From contig NZ_CP017157.1 in assembly GCF_001729485.1 (NCBI RefSeq), positions 6,200,001 through 6,264,000 on the forward strand: a DNA stretch of 64,000 bases. The letters run 5' to 3'. The DNA is from Streptomyces lydicus (lineage in GTDB: Bacteria > Actinomycetota > Actinomycetes > Streptomycetales > Streptomycetaceae). Below, piece by piece: positions 24,997 to 34,170 of this stretch; the stretch's first letter is position 1, and the number at the start of each line of letters is the position of its first letter. Below the pieces are notes generated by a model, which was not told the DNA's origin, ran no database searches, and saw only the letters and a program-made list of their open reading frames with translations. Both the position numbers and the translations under genes were made by a program.

Positions 24997-26222
24997 GCGG
25001 GCACCCGCAACCGCACCACGAAACCCTCCTCATCGGGGCCGGACTCCAGCGTTCCGCCGAGGAGTTCGGCGCGCTCCCGCATCCCGAGCAGACCGTACCC
25101 GGAACCGCTCCCGGCCAGCTCACCGGCCGGTTCGCGGCCGCCGGAGTCGCGCACCTCCAGGCCCACCTCCTCGTCCGCGTACTCCAGCCGGACGTGCACC
25201 CGGGCTCCCCGGGCGTGCTTGCGTACGTTGGTCAGCGCCTCCTGGGCCACCCTGCGGACCGCGAGGCCGGCCTCGGCCGGCAGCGCGCGAGCCTCTCCGG
25301 TGACATCGAGGCGAACGCCCTCAGCGGCCGTCAGACGGCGCAGGAAGTCCTCGATCGGGATCATCTCCCCGCGCAGGGCCGAAAGGGCCTCACGGGTGCC
25401 GTCAAGCCCTTCACGGGCCATTCCGCGGCACGCGACCACCCGCTCCAGAAGCTGTTCGCGGTCCGCCTCCAGGTCGGTGCTGCGCTGGATCAGCAACCGC
25501 GCCGCCTCCAGGTGCACCAACTGGGCGCTGAGGCTGTGGGCGAGGACATCGTGGATCTCGCGTGCGATCCGCCCCCGCTCGGTCAGCGCCGCCGATTCCG
25601 CCTCCGCCTTGCGGGCCGCGCGTTCCTGGGCCAGCAGCCGATGGGCATTGCCGCGCGCCTCCGCGTCCAGCCGGATGACGTAGCCGGCCAGCGCCAGCCC
25701 CCCGGTGGTGGCCACCGTCGTCAGCCAGTTGTCGGTGTTCACCACGGCGTAGGCCCCGAGGGCGGCGGCGGAGCACGGTACGGCGGCGCTCAGCGGCAAC
25801 CGCTCCATGGCGGTGATGGCGCAGGCGCACCACAGGACGATCGCGGGCGCGTGCGCCCCGGCGTGCTGGAATCCGAAGGCCGCCGCCTCCAGTACGGCGA
25901 ACAGCGCGACGGACGGCCACAGACGGCGTGCCAGCGTCATCCGGAAGAAGCCGCGGAACGCCAGCAGTACGAGGGCCGTTCCGGCGAGCGCCGCCACCAG
26001 GGACCAGCCGCGGAAGCCCGGCCCCACCAGGGTGGACCACACCAGTCCCGCGACCACCAGGATGCGCATCGACCGGCCGATCCACAGCCGGGCGCCGCTG
26101 ACGCCAGCCCGGGACAGCGCCTCCCTCAAGGGCCAGCTCGTCCAGGAGTTCAGCGGCACGTACGGTCCTTCGTCGGTGCGGAGCGGTACGGTCCGCAGGG
26201 CCTCATCCAGCGACAGGAACAC
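24993..26222 (-). CDS. NarL-type sensor histidine kinase (HisKA_3)
   Basis: A kinase of about 409 residues. Several hydrophobic segments in the first 190 residues form a membrane sensor without a clear extracytoplasmic domain. A short coiled coil precedes the HisKA_3 phospho-acceptor (RGRIAREIHDVLAHSLSAQL; His at about 224). The HATPase domain contains AQEALTNVRKHA and GYGLLGMRERAELLGG. It phosphorylates the LuxR-type regulator encoded directly downstream. The start is uncertain: GTG 26222 lies inside the 3' end of the preceding gene, and an ORF opens further upstream at 26264; no convincing ribosome-binding site was seen. The signal is unknown. Confidence 0.88.
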   Translation of the reverse strand: MFLSLDEALRTVPLRTDEGPYVPLNSWTSWPLREALSRAGVSGARLWIGRSMRILVVAGLVWSTLVGPGFRGWSLVAALAGTALVLLAFRGFFRMTLARRLWPSVALFAVLEAAAFGFQHAGAHAPAIVLWCACAITAMERLPLSAAVPCSAAALGAYAVVNTDNWLTTVATTGGLALAGYVIRLDAEARGNAHRLLAQERAARKAEAESAALTERGRIAREIHDVLAHSLSAQLVHLEAARLLIQRSTDLEADREQLLERVVACRGMAREGLDGTREALSALRGEMIPIEDFLRRLTAAEGVRLDVTGEARALPAEAGLAVRRVAQEALTNVRKHARGARVHVRLEYADEEVGLEVRDSGGREPAGELAGSGSGYGLLGMRERAELLGGTLESGPDEEGFVVRLRVPA

Positions 26223-26691
26223 GGTACGTCTGCCGCATGCCCTGGGCCCGCCAGGTGGTGACACCGGACCGGGTCAGCAGCATCGCCGCGACGCCGAGCA
26301 TGATCGCGGCGCTGCCCTGGTGGACGCCCAGGAGCGCGCCGATCCCCATGAGGCCGGCCCGCAGCGCCATCGCGCCCAGCCAGACGCCGGCCGCCGCCCA
26401 GCTGCCCTTGGTCCACACCTCGCCGTCCGGGTCCGTCCATATCCGCGTCGTCCAGGCCCACCCGGCGCCGCAGGCCAGGGCGGTCAGGAGCTCGGCACCG
26501 AGCAGGACCACGGAGGCCGTCGTGTGGTGGGGGTCCAGGAGACCGGGCTGCCGCACCGCCAGGAACGTCAGAACGGCGGGGATCAGCCACCACTTCCGGC
26601 CCTCGGCGGTGAGGCGCTGCGCCTGGAACTGCCGGATGAACACGAACGCGACAGCCGCGACGATCACAACGATGTTGAGCAGGCCGCTCAT
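26203..26691 (-). CDS. CcdC/DUF1453-like membrane protein
   Basis: A 162-residue protein with about four to five hydrophobic segments (residues 4-20, 36-50, 58-76, 98-118, 125-142). It resembles the DUF1453/CcdC group of small membrane proteins, but I assign this with moderate confidence. It is the first gene of the run leading into the kinase, whose start overlaps its 3' end, so it is probably co-regulated and could be an accessory to signal sensing. No catalytic motif is visible. Confidence 0.6.
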   Translation of the reverse strand: MSGLLNIVVIVAAVAFVFIRQFQAQRLTAEGRKWWLIPAVLTFLAVRQPGLLDPHHTTASVVLLGAELLTALACGAGWAWTTRIWTDPDGEVWTKGSWAAAGVWLGAMALRAGLMGIGALLGVHQGSAAIMLGVAAMLLTRSGVTTWRAQGMRQTYRVPVAG

Positions 26692-26792
26692 GACCTGAGC
26701 CTCCGTGGGACGGGGATTTCCGACCTTTCCGACGCTACGGAGAGCCGCGGGCGCCCGGATCGGCGCCAGGGTGGGTCCCGGGTGGAAAGCGC

Positions 26793-26832
26793 GACGGGCG
26801 TCTCTCCACCCGGGGGTGGAGAGACGCCCGTC
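26793..26832 (-). terminator. Terminator of parE
   Basis: A perfect 18-bp stem, GACGGGCGTCTCTCCACC with its complement, and a 4-base loop. It sits 17 bp past the parE stop codon. Confidence 0.85.
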
Positions 26833-26848
26833 ACGAGCCGCGGTGCGC

Positions 26849-28969
26849 TCAGGTGTCGATGCGCGAACGGTCCAGAGTGGCGGCGGAGTTGGTGATGAAC
26901 TCCTTACGGGGCGCCACTTCGTTGCCCATCAGGAGGTCGAACGCCTTCTCGGCCGCGTCGAGGTCGCTGATGTTGATCCGGCGCAGGGTGCGGTGGCGCG
27001 GGTCCATCGTCGTCTCCGCGAGCTGGTCGGCGTCCATCTCACCGAGGCCCTTGTAGCGCTGGATGCTGTCCTTGTAGCGGATCTTCTTGGCCTGGAGTTC
27101 GAGCAGCGTCTGGCGCAGTTCGTTGTCCGAGTAGGTGTAGATGTACTTGTCCTGGCCCTTTTTGGGATTCGTCAGTTCGACGCGGTGCAGCGGCGGGACG
27201 GCGGAGAAGACCCGGCCCTGCTCGACCATCGGCCGCATGTAGCGCTGGAAGAGGGTCAGCAGCAGGATGCGGATGTGGGCACCGTCGACGTCCGCGTCGG
27301 CAAGGAAGATGACCTTGCCGTAGCGGGCGGCGTCGATGTCGAAGGTGCGGCCGGATCCGGCCCCTATGACCTGGATGATGGCGCCGCACTCGGCGTTCTT
27401 GAGCATGTCCGAGACCGATGCCTTCTGGACATTCAGGATCTTGCCGCGGATCGGCAGCAGCGCCTGGAATTCCGAACTCCGCGCCAGCTTCGCGGTGCCC
27501 AGTGCCGAGTCACCCTCGACGATGAAGAGTTCGCTGCGGTCGACGTCGTCGCTGCGGCAGTCCGCCAGCTTGGCCGGCAGCGAGGAGGACTCCAGCGCCG
27601 TCTTCCGCCGCTGGGCCTCCTTGTGCTGGCGGGCGGCGATGCGCGTACGGGCCGCGGCGACGATCTTCTCCAGGACGGCGCGCGCCTGCTGCTTGTCGTC
27701 CCGCTTCGTCGAGGTCAGGAACGCCTTCAGCTCCCGGCTCACCACCTGGGCGACGATCCGGGAAGCCGCGGAGGTGCCCAGCACCTCCTTGGTCTGGCCC
27801 TCGAACTGCGGCTCCGCGAGCCGGACGGTCACCACCGCGGTGAGACCCTCCATGGCGTCGTCCTTGACGACGTCGTCCTCGGCGACCCTGAGCAGCTTGC
27901 TCGACCGCAGGACCTCGTTGACGGTCTTGGCGACCGCCCGCTCGAAGCCGGAAACGTGGGTGCCGCCCTTGGGGGTGGCGATGATGTTGACGAACGACCT
28001 GACCGTGGAGTCGTAGCCGGTGCCCCAGCGCAGCGCGATGTCGACGCCCAGTTCCCGGGTGACTTCGGTCGGTGTCATGTGCCCACGGTCGTCGAGGACC
28101 GGGACGGTCTCCTTGAAGGTGCCCTGGCCGGTCAGCCGCAGGACGTCGCAGACGGCCTTGTCCTGCGCCAGGTACTCGCAGAACTCGCTGATGCCGCCGT
28201 CGTAGCGGAAGGTCTCCTCGGTCTTGCCGGCACCGTCGATGCCGCGCTCGTCGCGGACGACGAGGGTCAGCCCCGGCACGAGGAAGGCTGTCTGCCGGGC
28301 GCGGGCGTGCAGCGTCTCCAGGGAGAGCTTGGCGTCCTTGAGGAAGATCTGCCGGTCGGCCCAGTAGCGCACCCGGGTGCCGGTCTTGGTCTTGGCGATC
28401 CGCTTGCCCTTGATCAGGCCGTTGCCCGGGTCGAACGGGGCGTCGGGGCCCGATTCGGTGAAGATCCCGGGGACGCCGCGGCGGAAACTGATCGCGTGCG
28501 TCTTGCTGCTGCGGTCGACCTCGACGTCGAGCCGCGCGGAGAGGGCGTTGACGACGGAGGCACCCACACCGTGCAGACCGCCGGAGGCCGCGTACGAGCC
28601 GCCGCCGAACTTTCCGCCGGCGTGCAGCTTGGTCATCACGACCTCGACGCCGCTCAGGCCGGTCTTGGGCTCGACATCGACGGGGATGCCGCGACCGTTG
28701 TCGCGGACCTCCACCGACCCGTCGTCGTGGAGGATCACCTCGATGTGATCGCAGTAGCCGCCCAGGGCCTCGTCGACGGAGTTGTCGATGATTTCCCACA
28801 GGCAGTGCATCAGGCCGCGACTGTCCGTCGAGCCGATGTACATGCCGGGGCGCTTGCGGACGGCCTCGAGGCCCTCGAGGACGAGCAGATGCCGCGCGGT
28901 GTAGTTGGACCCGTCCCGGTCTGCCCCGGTCAGCACTGCGGTGGACGGCACGGACATCTCGGCGGTCAC
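26849..28969 (-). CDS. parE: DNA topoisomerase IV subunit B
   Basis: A 706-residue ATPase subunit that partners ParC. The GHKL ATPase domain has DNSVDEALGG, DNGRGIPV and GLHGVGASVVNALS. A transducer domain follows, then a TOPRIM domain with EGDSALG and DADVDGAHIR, and the C-terminal segment IQRYKGLGEMDADQL. Start GTG 28969 has GAGGAG nine bases upstream; the frame runs 64 codons further without a plausible start, and that part is presumably leader. The length of about 700, without the extra C-terminal insertion of proteobacterial GyrB, and the pairing with parC favour topoisomerase IV, though GyrB-type annotation is possible. It is divergent from the small zinc-binding gene. Confidence 0.92.
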   Translation of the reverse strand: MTAEMSVPSTAVLTGADRDGSNYTARHLLVLEGLEAVRKRPGMYIGSTDSRGLMHCLWEIIDNSVDEALGGYCDHIEVILHDDGSVEVRDNGRGIPVDVEPKTGLSGVEVVMTKLHAGGKFGGGSYAASGGLHGVGASVVNALSARLDVEVDRSSKTHAISFRRGVPGIFTESGPDAPFDPGNGLIKGKRIAKTKTGTRVRYWADRQIFLKDAKLSLETLHARARQTAFLVPGLTLVVRDERGIDGAGKTEETFRYDGGISEFCEYLAQDKAVCDVLRLTGQGTFKETVPVLDDRGHMTPTEVTRELGVDIALRWGTGYDSTVRSFVNIIATPKGGTHVSGFERAVAKTVNEVLRSSKLLRVAEDDVVKDDAMEGLTAVVTVRLAEPQFEGQTKEVLGTSAASRIVAQVVSRELKAFLTSTKRDDKQQARAVLEKIVAAARTRIAARQHKEAQRRKTALESSSLPAKLADCRSDDVDRSELFIVEGDSALGTAKLARSSEFQALLPIRGKILNVQKASVSDMLKNAECGAIIQVIGAGSGRTFDIDAARYGKVIFLADADVDGAHIRILLLTLFQRYMRPMVEQGRVFSAVPPLHRVELTNPKKGQDKYIYTYSDNELRQTLLELQAKKIRYKDSIQRYKGLGEMDADQLAETTMDPRHRTLRRINISDLDAAEKAFDLLMGNEVAPRKEFITNSAATLDRSRIDT

Positions 28970-29412
28970 GCGGTTCGCTCCTCGCTGAATTTCTGGCAGT
29001 CCGCATTCCGCGGACTCGGTTGTGGCGGTGTCGCCGGTGAGAGGGTACCGAGGCCCAGTAGAGCCGATGTGACGCCACCCGTACGCATGCTCATGGTAGT
29101 AGAATTTCGCTCGTACGTTCGATCGCTCGTTGGGGTGACGTCCGGATGACGTGCACATCACGTTCCCTTCGAGGCATGAACCATTTAGGCTCCGGGCACG
29201 TCCTCATCAACAACCGGCAAGCCAGCCGGGGGGACAGACCCAGCACCCAACGTGAATCAGACCACCAAGCAATACGGCTCATTCGCCGCCACCCGGCAGC
29301 ACCCGGCCCCCTCGAAGAATTTTTTCGAGGAAAAGGCACGAGCGGGAACGTTTTCGGCCTGGTTGGATGTTGACCCTGGTACGACAGCTCGTCGAGCTAG
29401 AGAAGAGGCGAC
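28970..29412. other. Divergent promoter region between parE and the DUF7455 gene
   Basis: The 443-bp gap has no credible gene. It contains a small hairpin CCTCGAA / TTCGAGG (29310-29330). On the plus strand, GGAAC (29345-29349), 19 bases, then GTT (29369-29371) resembles an ECF sigma (SigR-like) promoter 42 bp before the DUF7455 gene. Confidence 0.4.
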
Positions 29413-29643
29413 GTGACTACTGTTCTGACACCCGCGAGCCCGCTGACGGCCGCTGACCGCTGCGACCGCTGCGGCGCCCAGGCATACCTGCGCGTCGTCC
29501 TGATGTCCGGCGGAGAACTGCTCTTCTGCGCCCACCACGGTCGCAAGTTCGAGCCAGAACTCAAGAAGATCGCCGCGGAAATACAGGACGAGACGGAGCG
29601 GCTGACCGCCCCTCCGGCGTCTGCGTCCGACGAGGAACGCTGA
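29413..29643 (+). CDS. Small zinc-ribbon-like protein (DUF7455 family)
   Basis: A 76-residue conserved actinobacterial protein. Cys and His pairs in CDRCG (about residues 17-21) and CAHHGRKF (about 39-46) look like a small zinc-binding site. The rest is an amphipathic helix (ELKKIAAEIQDETERL). GTG start with GAAGAGG upstream. It is found near hrdB in streptomycetes, from memory. No biochemical role is known. The possible SigR-like promoter would fit a thiol-stress link, but that is an inference. Confidence 0.75.
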   Translation: MTTVLTPASPLTAADRCDRCGAQAYLRVVLMSGGELLFCAHHGRKFEPELKKIAAEIQDETERLTAPPASASDEER

Positions 29644-29687
29644 CACTTCGCATCCACGACGAGCGAGCAGCGGCAAAGCGCCGTGCG

Positions 29688-29724
29688 GCGGGCGGTTCCC
29701 CGGCACCCCGGGGAGACCGCCCGC
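29688..29724. terminator. Convergent terminator
   Basis: A hairpin with outer arms GCGGGCGGT/ACCGCCCGC and inner arms TCCCCGG/CCGGGGA, separated by a single bulged G. It lies between the convergent DUF7455 and protease stops. Confidence 0.75.
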
Positions 29725-29766
29725 ACTCGTGCGTCCGCTCACCTCTCACCCATCGCTCCCCGCGTC

Positions 29767-30576
29767 TCAGCCGGCCCCATGTGCCGCCACCGCCGGGAGC
29801 AGGGCCGAGGCCCGCGTGTACACCCCGGGATTGCCTGCCTGCCCGCAGCCGGTCCCCCAGGACACCAGCCCCACCAGTCGCCCGCGCACGACCAGCGGCC
29901 CGCCGCTGTCCCCCTGGCAGGCGTCCCGGCCCCCGTCCGGCTCCCCCGCGCACAGCATCGACCGGGACCGGTAGGTGCCGTCCGCGGTTCCCGGATAGGC
30001 CCGCGTGCAGATGGCGTCGCGCAGCACATTGACGTGCGCGGACCGTAGCCGTGTCGCATAGCGACCCGCGCCGGTGGTGTCGCCCCAGCCGTAGACCGTG
30101 GCCCGGCCGCCCGGCCGGTAGGCGGCGTCACGCAGTCCCGCTATGGGGATGGGTCGGTTCGGGACGGGCCTTTCGAGCGTGAGGACGGCCATGTCGCCCT
30201 CGTTCGTCCACCTGTCATAGCGGGGATTCACCCAGATCTTGGCCGGCTTCAGCTCCTGGCCACCACCACCGGTCAGATTGTCCCGGCCGACGACGATCCG
30301 CAGGTCCTTCACCTGCTGCCACGGGACGCCCAGCACCTCCTTGCTCAGGCAGTGCGCGGCGGTGACCACCGTGGAGTGCCCGACGAGCACCCCGCCGCAG
30401 AACTGTCCGGACCGCTGGGCCCCGAAGCGGTCGTGGGAGGCCAGGGCCACCGCCCAGGGGCTCTGGGACAGCTGGGCGGGCTTTCCGCCGATCACCGATT
30501 CGTCCGCCACCGCCGACGCCGGCAGCGCAAGGACCAGCGCGAGGGCTCCACAAGCGGCGCGTGCGCTCCGACGCAT
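29767..30576 (-). CDS. Secreted trypsin-like serine protease
   Basis: A 269-residue S1 family protease. The signal peptide MRRSARAACGALALVLALPA with cleavage near SAVA-DE is followed by the mature-type IGGKPA at 29-34, showing a very short propeptide. The catalytic triad is complete: His75 (TAAHC), Asp128 (GDMAVL), Ser224 (GDSGGP). Six Cys could form disulfides. The ATG at 30576 has AGGAG six bases upstream; the longer upstream frame is not protein-like. The Asp before CQGDSGG (DACQGD) predicts trypsin-like Arg/Lys specificity. It is transcribed separately from hrdB, which has its own terminator. Confidence 0.92.
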   Translation of the reverse strand: MRRSARAACGALALVLALPASAVADESVIGGKPAQLSQSPWAVALASHDRFGAQRSGQFCGGVLVGHSTVVTAAHCLSKEVLGVPWQQVKDLRIVVGRDNLTGGGGQELKPAKIWVNPRYDRWTNEGDMAVLTLERPVPNRPIPIAGLRDAAYRPGGRATVYGWGDTTGAGRYATRLRSAHVNVLRDAICTRAYPGTADGTYRSRSMLCAGEPDGGRDACQGDSGGPLVVRGRLVGLVSWGTGCGQAGNPGVYTRASALLPAVAAHGAG

Positions 30577-30653
30577 ACGAGCTCCTGACTCTCGGACAGT
30601 GTGCGCCCACCCAGAGTGACCCGAATCGGCCTCGCCGCGCACTCGGACGCGCG

Positions 30654-30691
30654 ACGAGCCCGGCCACTCCACACTGGAGTGCCGGGCTCGT
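30654..30691 (-). terminator. Terminator of hrdB
   Basis: A 17-bp stem, ACGAGCCCGG + CACTCCA against TGGAGTG + CCGGGCTCGT (one unpaired C on the left arm), just past the hrdB stop. Confidence 0.85.
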
Positions 30692-30713
30692 GGCGTTAAT
30701 CAGGCCGGTTGGA

Positions 30714-32261
30714 CTAGTCGAGGTAGTCGCGCAGCACCTGGGAGCGGGACGGGTGACGCAGCTTGGACATCGTCTTCGACTCGATCTGACGAATCCGCTC
30801 ACGCGTGACGCCGTAGACCTTGCCGATCTCGTCGAGCGTCTTGGGCTGGCCGTCCGTGAGGCCGAAGCGCATGGAGACCACGCCGGCCTCGCGCTCGGAG
30901 AGGGTGTCCAGCACCGAGTGCAGCTGCTCCTGCAGGAGGGTGAAGCTGACCGCGTCGGCCGGGACGACCGCCTCGGAGTCCTCGATGAGGTCACCGAACT
31001 CGCTGTCGCCGTCCTCGCCCAGCGGGGTGTGCAGCGAAATCGGCTCGCGGCCGTACTTCTGGACCTCGATGACCTTCTCGGGGGTCATGTCGAGTTCCTT
31101 GGCCAGCTCCTCCGGGGTGGGCTCGCGGCCCAGGTCCTGGAGCATCTGGCGCTGGACGCGGGCCAGCTTGTTGATGACCTCGACCATGTGGACGGGGATA
31201 CGGATGGTGCGGGCCTGGTCGGCCATGGCGCGGGTGATGGCCTGGCGGATCCACCACGTCGCGTAGGTCGAGAACTTGTAGCCCTTGGTGTAGTCGAACT
31301 TCTCGACCGCGCGGATCAGACCGAGGTTGCCCTCCTGGATCAGGTCCAGGAAGAGCATGCCGCGGCCGGTGTAGCGCTTGGCCAGGGAGACGACCAGTCG
31401 GAGGTTGGCCTCCAGCAGGTGGTTCTTGGCCCGCCGGCCGTCCTCGGCGATGATCTCCAGCTCACGCTTGAGCTTGGGGGCGAGCTTGTCGGAGTTCGCC
31501 AGCTTGTCCTCGGCGAACAGACCCGCCTCGATGCGCTTGGCGAGCTCGACCTCCTGCTCGGCGTTGAGCAGCGGGACCTTGCCGATCTGCTTGAGGTAGT
31601 CCTTGACCGGGTCGGCCGTGGCGCCGGCCGCGGCGACCTGCTGCGCCGGGGCGTCGTCCTCGTCGTCGTCGGACAGCACGAAGCCGGCGTTCTCGGCGCC
31701 CTCGGCGGCCTCGGGAGCGTCCTTGCCGGGGGTCGGGGTCTCCTCGACCACGTCCTCGTCGAGCAGCTCGTCGACGTCCTTCTTGGACGCGGTCTTCTTC
31801 GCGGTGGCCTTCTTGGCCGTGGTCTTCTTCGCGACCGTCTTCTTGGCGGTCGTCTTCTTCGCCGCTGCCTTCTTCGCAGGCGCGGACTCGGACTCACCGG
31901 CCGTCGGGTCCGCCACGGGGGCGGGGGCGGCGGCGGTGGTCTTCTTGACCGTGGCGGTCTTGGCCGCGACGGTCTTGGTGGCGGTGCGCTTCGCCGGACT
32001 CTTCGCTGCGACGCTCTTGCGGGTGCGCTTGGGCGCCTCTGCGGCACTGACCATCAGCGTCACACCCTCCTCGTCGAGGATCTGGTTGAGGCTGCGCAGA
32101 ACGTTCTTCCACTGGGTTGGCGGAATCTGGTCAGCCTCGAAGGCCCGACGCACGTCATCGCCGGCGATCTGCCCATCTGCCTTTCCCCGCTCGATGAGCG
32201 CCATCACAGACTCGGACTCGGCGATCTCCGGCGGGAGCGTACGGGATGTGCTGGCCGACAC
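30714..32261 (-). CDS. hrdB: Principal RNA polymerase sigma factor HrdB (sigma-70 family)
   Basis: The 515-residue housekeeping sigma factor. Start GTG 32261 ([17 protein letters not shown]) has AGAGG upstream. Residues about 80-190 form a Lys/Ala-rich low-complexity stretch ([14 protein letters not shown]) typical of streptomycete HrdB, followed by an acidic segment. Sigma region 1.2 begins at [16 protein letters not shown]. Region 2 contains [20 protein letters not shown] and [12 protein letters not shown], for -10 recognition. Region 4 is [20 protein letters not shown], for -35 recognition. All core determinants are present. It is essential in Streptomyces and is transcribed as a single gene with a strong terminator. 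Confidence 0.96.
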   Translation of the reverse strand: MSASTSRTLPPEIAESESVMALIERGKADGQIAGDDVRRAFEADQIPPTQWKNVLRSLNQILDEEGVTLMVSAAEAPKRTRKSVAAKSPAKRTATKTVAAKTATVKKTTAAAPAPVADPTAGESESAPAKKAAAKKTTAKKTVAKKTTAKKATAKKTASKKDVDELLDEDVVEETPTPGKDAPEAAEGAENAGFVLSDDDEDDAPAQQVAAAGATADPVKDYLKQIGKVPLLNAEQEVELAKRIEAGLFAEDKLANSDKLAPKLKRELEIIAEDGRRAKNHLLEANLRLVVSLAKRYTGRGMLFLDLIQEGNLGLIRAVEKFDYTKGYKFSTYATWWIRQAITRAMADQARTIRIPVHMVEVINKLARVQRQMLQDLGREPTPEELAKELDMTPEKVIEVQKYGREPISLHTPLGEDGDSEFGDLIEDSEAVVPADAVSFTLLQEQLHSVLDTLSEREAGVVSMRFGLTDGQPKTLDEIGKVYGVTRERIRQIESKTMSKLRHPSRSQVLRDYLD

Positions 32262-32665
32262 GAACAACCTCTCGGAACGATGGAAACGGCTTCCGACCCC
32301 GTCCACTGTGGATCGGAGCCGACGACCGCCGGTGGGGATGGACCGACGGCGCAGGGGCAACCGGGGAGTTGAACAGCGTCACGAACGCCGCTCGTATTCC
32401 CTCCTCGGCTATCACCTCTTAAGTCATCGCGCTTCCCTGAAGAGCGTTACGCCCAATCTGCGTGGCCCGAGTCACACCCCATAACGACCCATTCCCAGTC
32501 ATATGACATGCAACCCTCCCAAGGTCCTGCGCCGGATCCGGTCGAAGCCCCGGATCCGGCGGTCCTGTGCGCCTTCGCCGCGTACGGCGTGCCCCGCCCG
32601 AGGGGGTACGCGGGGCACGGGGGTCGCGCGGCGCCTACGATCCGTACGCGGTCGGGTACGGGGCT
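32262..32665 (-). promoter_or_regulatory. hrdB upstream region
   Basis: A 404-bp gene-free region that must carry the hrdB promoters. On the minus strand two GGGAAT elements appear (near 32495-32490 and 32402-32397), but neither has GTT at the SigR spacing of 18-19, so I do not assign a SigR promoter. The A/T-richer DNA around 32400-32510 is the most likely promoter area. Confidence 0.4.
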
Positions 32666-33613
32666 TCAGTGCTCGCGGGGCGCGGGGACGACGTGGTCCA
32701 CGGGCGTCCCGGGGCCCTGGCCGGCGCCCTCGCTGTGGGCGGCGAGGAGCTGGCGCATCGCCGATTCGGCCGCCGGGGCGTCGGCGGCGCCGATGGCGTC
32801 GACGACCCGCATGTGCTGGCCCACGGACGTGTCGACGGGCCGCTCGCAGCCGCCTCCGGGACCGCCCGAGACGTGCAGGGCGGCGGAGACGATGCCCGAG
32901 AGGTGCTCGAGCATCCGGTTGCCGGCGAGCTGCAGCAGCAGCGAGTGGAACTCGGCGTCGGCGCGGGAGAAGGTCATGGTGTCGCCCTGGGCGGCGGAGT
33001 GGCCCATGATCTCGACCATGTCGGCGAGCCGCTGCTGGATGTCCTCGCGGCCGTGCCCGGCGGCGAGCCGGGCGGCCAGCGGCTCGATGGTCCAGCGCAG
33101 CTCGCACAGCTCCCGGCGCTGGTCGTCGCGCTGCGGCCCGTAGGCGCGCCATTCGATGATGTCGGGGTCGAGGAGGTTCCAGTCGCTGACCGGGCGCACC
33201 CGGGTGCCCACGTTGGGGCGCGCACTGACGAGGCCCTTGGCCTCCAGGACGCGCAGCGACTCGCGGACGACGGTGCGGGAGACCTCGAAGCGCTGGCCGA
33301 TCTCCTCGGGGACGAGCGGGCGGTCGGCGCCGAGATCGCCGGAGACGATCATCTGGCCCAGCTGCTGGACGAGTTGTCCGTGCAGTCCACGGCCACGGCT
33401 GCCCGCCGCGCGTCGACCGACCCTGCCGATATCTGCTTCCGGGCTGTCCCAGACCTGCGAAACACGCTCGGCGCGGTCCGGGCCGGCTGCGTTGTTTGCG
33501 TTCGCAGCGTTGGCGGCGTTCGCGTAGGGGTAGCGGTCAAGCTCGCCCGGGCCTGCGAGGCCGGTGTCGCCGGGGCGAGCCGCGGTCATCATGGTGTGCG
33601 CAAGGGTACTCAC
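32666..33613 (-). CDS. GntR family regulator, FCD (FadR) subfamily
   Basis: A regulator of about 315 residues. The first 70 or so are low-complexity, including NAANAANANNAAG. Then comes the winged HTH (LVQQLGQMIVSGDLGADRPLV, EIGQRFEVSRTVVRESLRVL), and an FCD domain with metal-ligand-type residues (DAEFHSLLLQLAGN, HMRVVDAI). The start is uncertain: GTG 33613 has AAAGGA just before it, ATGs at 33589/33586 lack a ribosome-binding site, and the open frame extends further upstream. Members of this type control sugar-acid or other carboxylate catabolism; the target is not evident because no catabolic gene is adjacent. Confidence 0.85.
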   Translation of the reverse strand: MSTLAHTMMTAARPGDTGLAGPGELDRYPYANAANAANANNAAGPDRAERVSQVWDSPEADIGRVGRRAAGSRGRGLHGQLVQQLGQMIVSGDLGADRPLVPEEIGQRFEVSRTVVRESLRVLEAKGLVSARPNVGTRVRPVSDWNLLDPDIIEWRAYGPQRDDQRRELCELRWTIEPLAARLAAGHGREDIQQRLADMVEIMGHSAAQGDTMTFSRADAEFHSLLLQLAGNRMLEHLSGIVSAALHVSGGPGGGCERPVDTSVGQHMRVVDAIGAADAPAAESAMRQLLAAHSEGAGQGPGTPVDHVVPAPREH

Positions 33614-34170
33614 GAATCCTTTGTCGGCGACACCCTTAACGCCCTTGAGGTCTTTGGTGAAAAGCACACGAAAGGGTGATCGCCCCCCATCCCTGAATTG
33701 ACGCTTTATCGGAAAGAAATGCGCTCCCTGCGGCGAGTTATGGACAACGCCCATCACAACGCAGCGTCAAAACAGGTGCTTTATTCGGTCAGAACACGAA
33801 GCTCTCCGCCACCATGGCTACATCACCGCAGGCCAGAGCGGTTAGCGACCAACACGGGGGCGCATTCCGAGAATTGATTCACGAGCCGGCTCACGACCGA
33901 AATGCCTCGGTCGATTCCGGAGGGCCGCTTGACGGGCCGACCGGAGATCACTAGGCGCCGGAAGCCTCGACGGGGGCGTCGCGCGGTGCGGCGGCCAACC
34001 CTCATACGACGGAACTGAGTACGCCCCGGACCGGCGCGTCCGCCGTTGCACCGGCGTTGCGCTTCACGGCAGTTGAGGAGTGACGGGCGGCGCGGCCGGC
34101 CGCGGGCACCCGACGGCCGCGGGCGCCGCGTCACCGGCTCACACCGGCGCCCCGGCGGCGTGCGCCGGGT
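33614..34170. other. 557-bp gap upstream of the FadR-type regulator
   Basis: I see no gene or RNA. The part next to the regulator (33670-33800) is relatively A/T-rich and probably carries its promoter, including a near-match to the Streptomyces DnaA box (TTGTCCATA on the minus strand near 33739). The distal part is G/C-rich, with weak hairpins near 34140-34170. Confidence 0.4.

Noticed and set aside
29109..29122. Possible SOS box upstream of parE
   Set aside because: CGAACGTACGAGCG on the minus strand keeps the left half but lacks the GTTYG right half.
32395..32495. Possible SigR promoter upstream of hrdB
   Set aside because: GGGAAT elements are present but no GTT at the required 18-19 base spacing.
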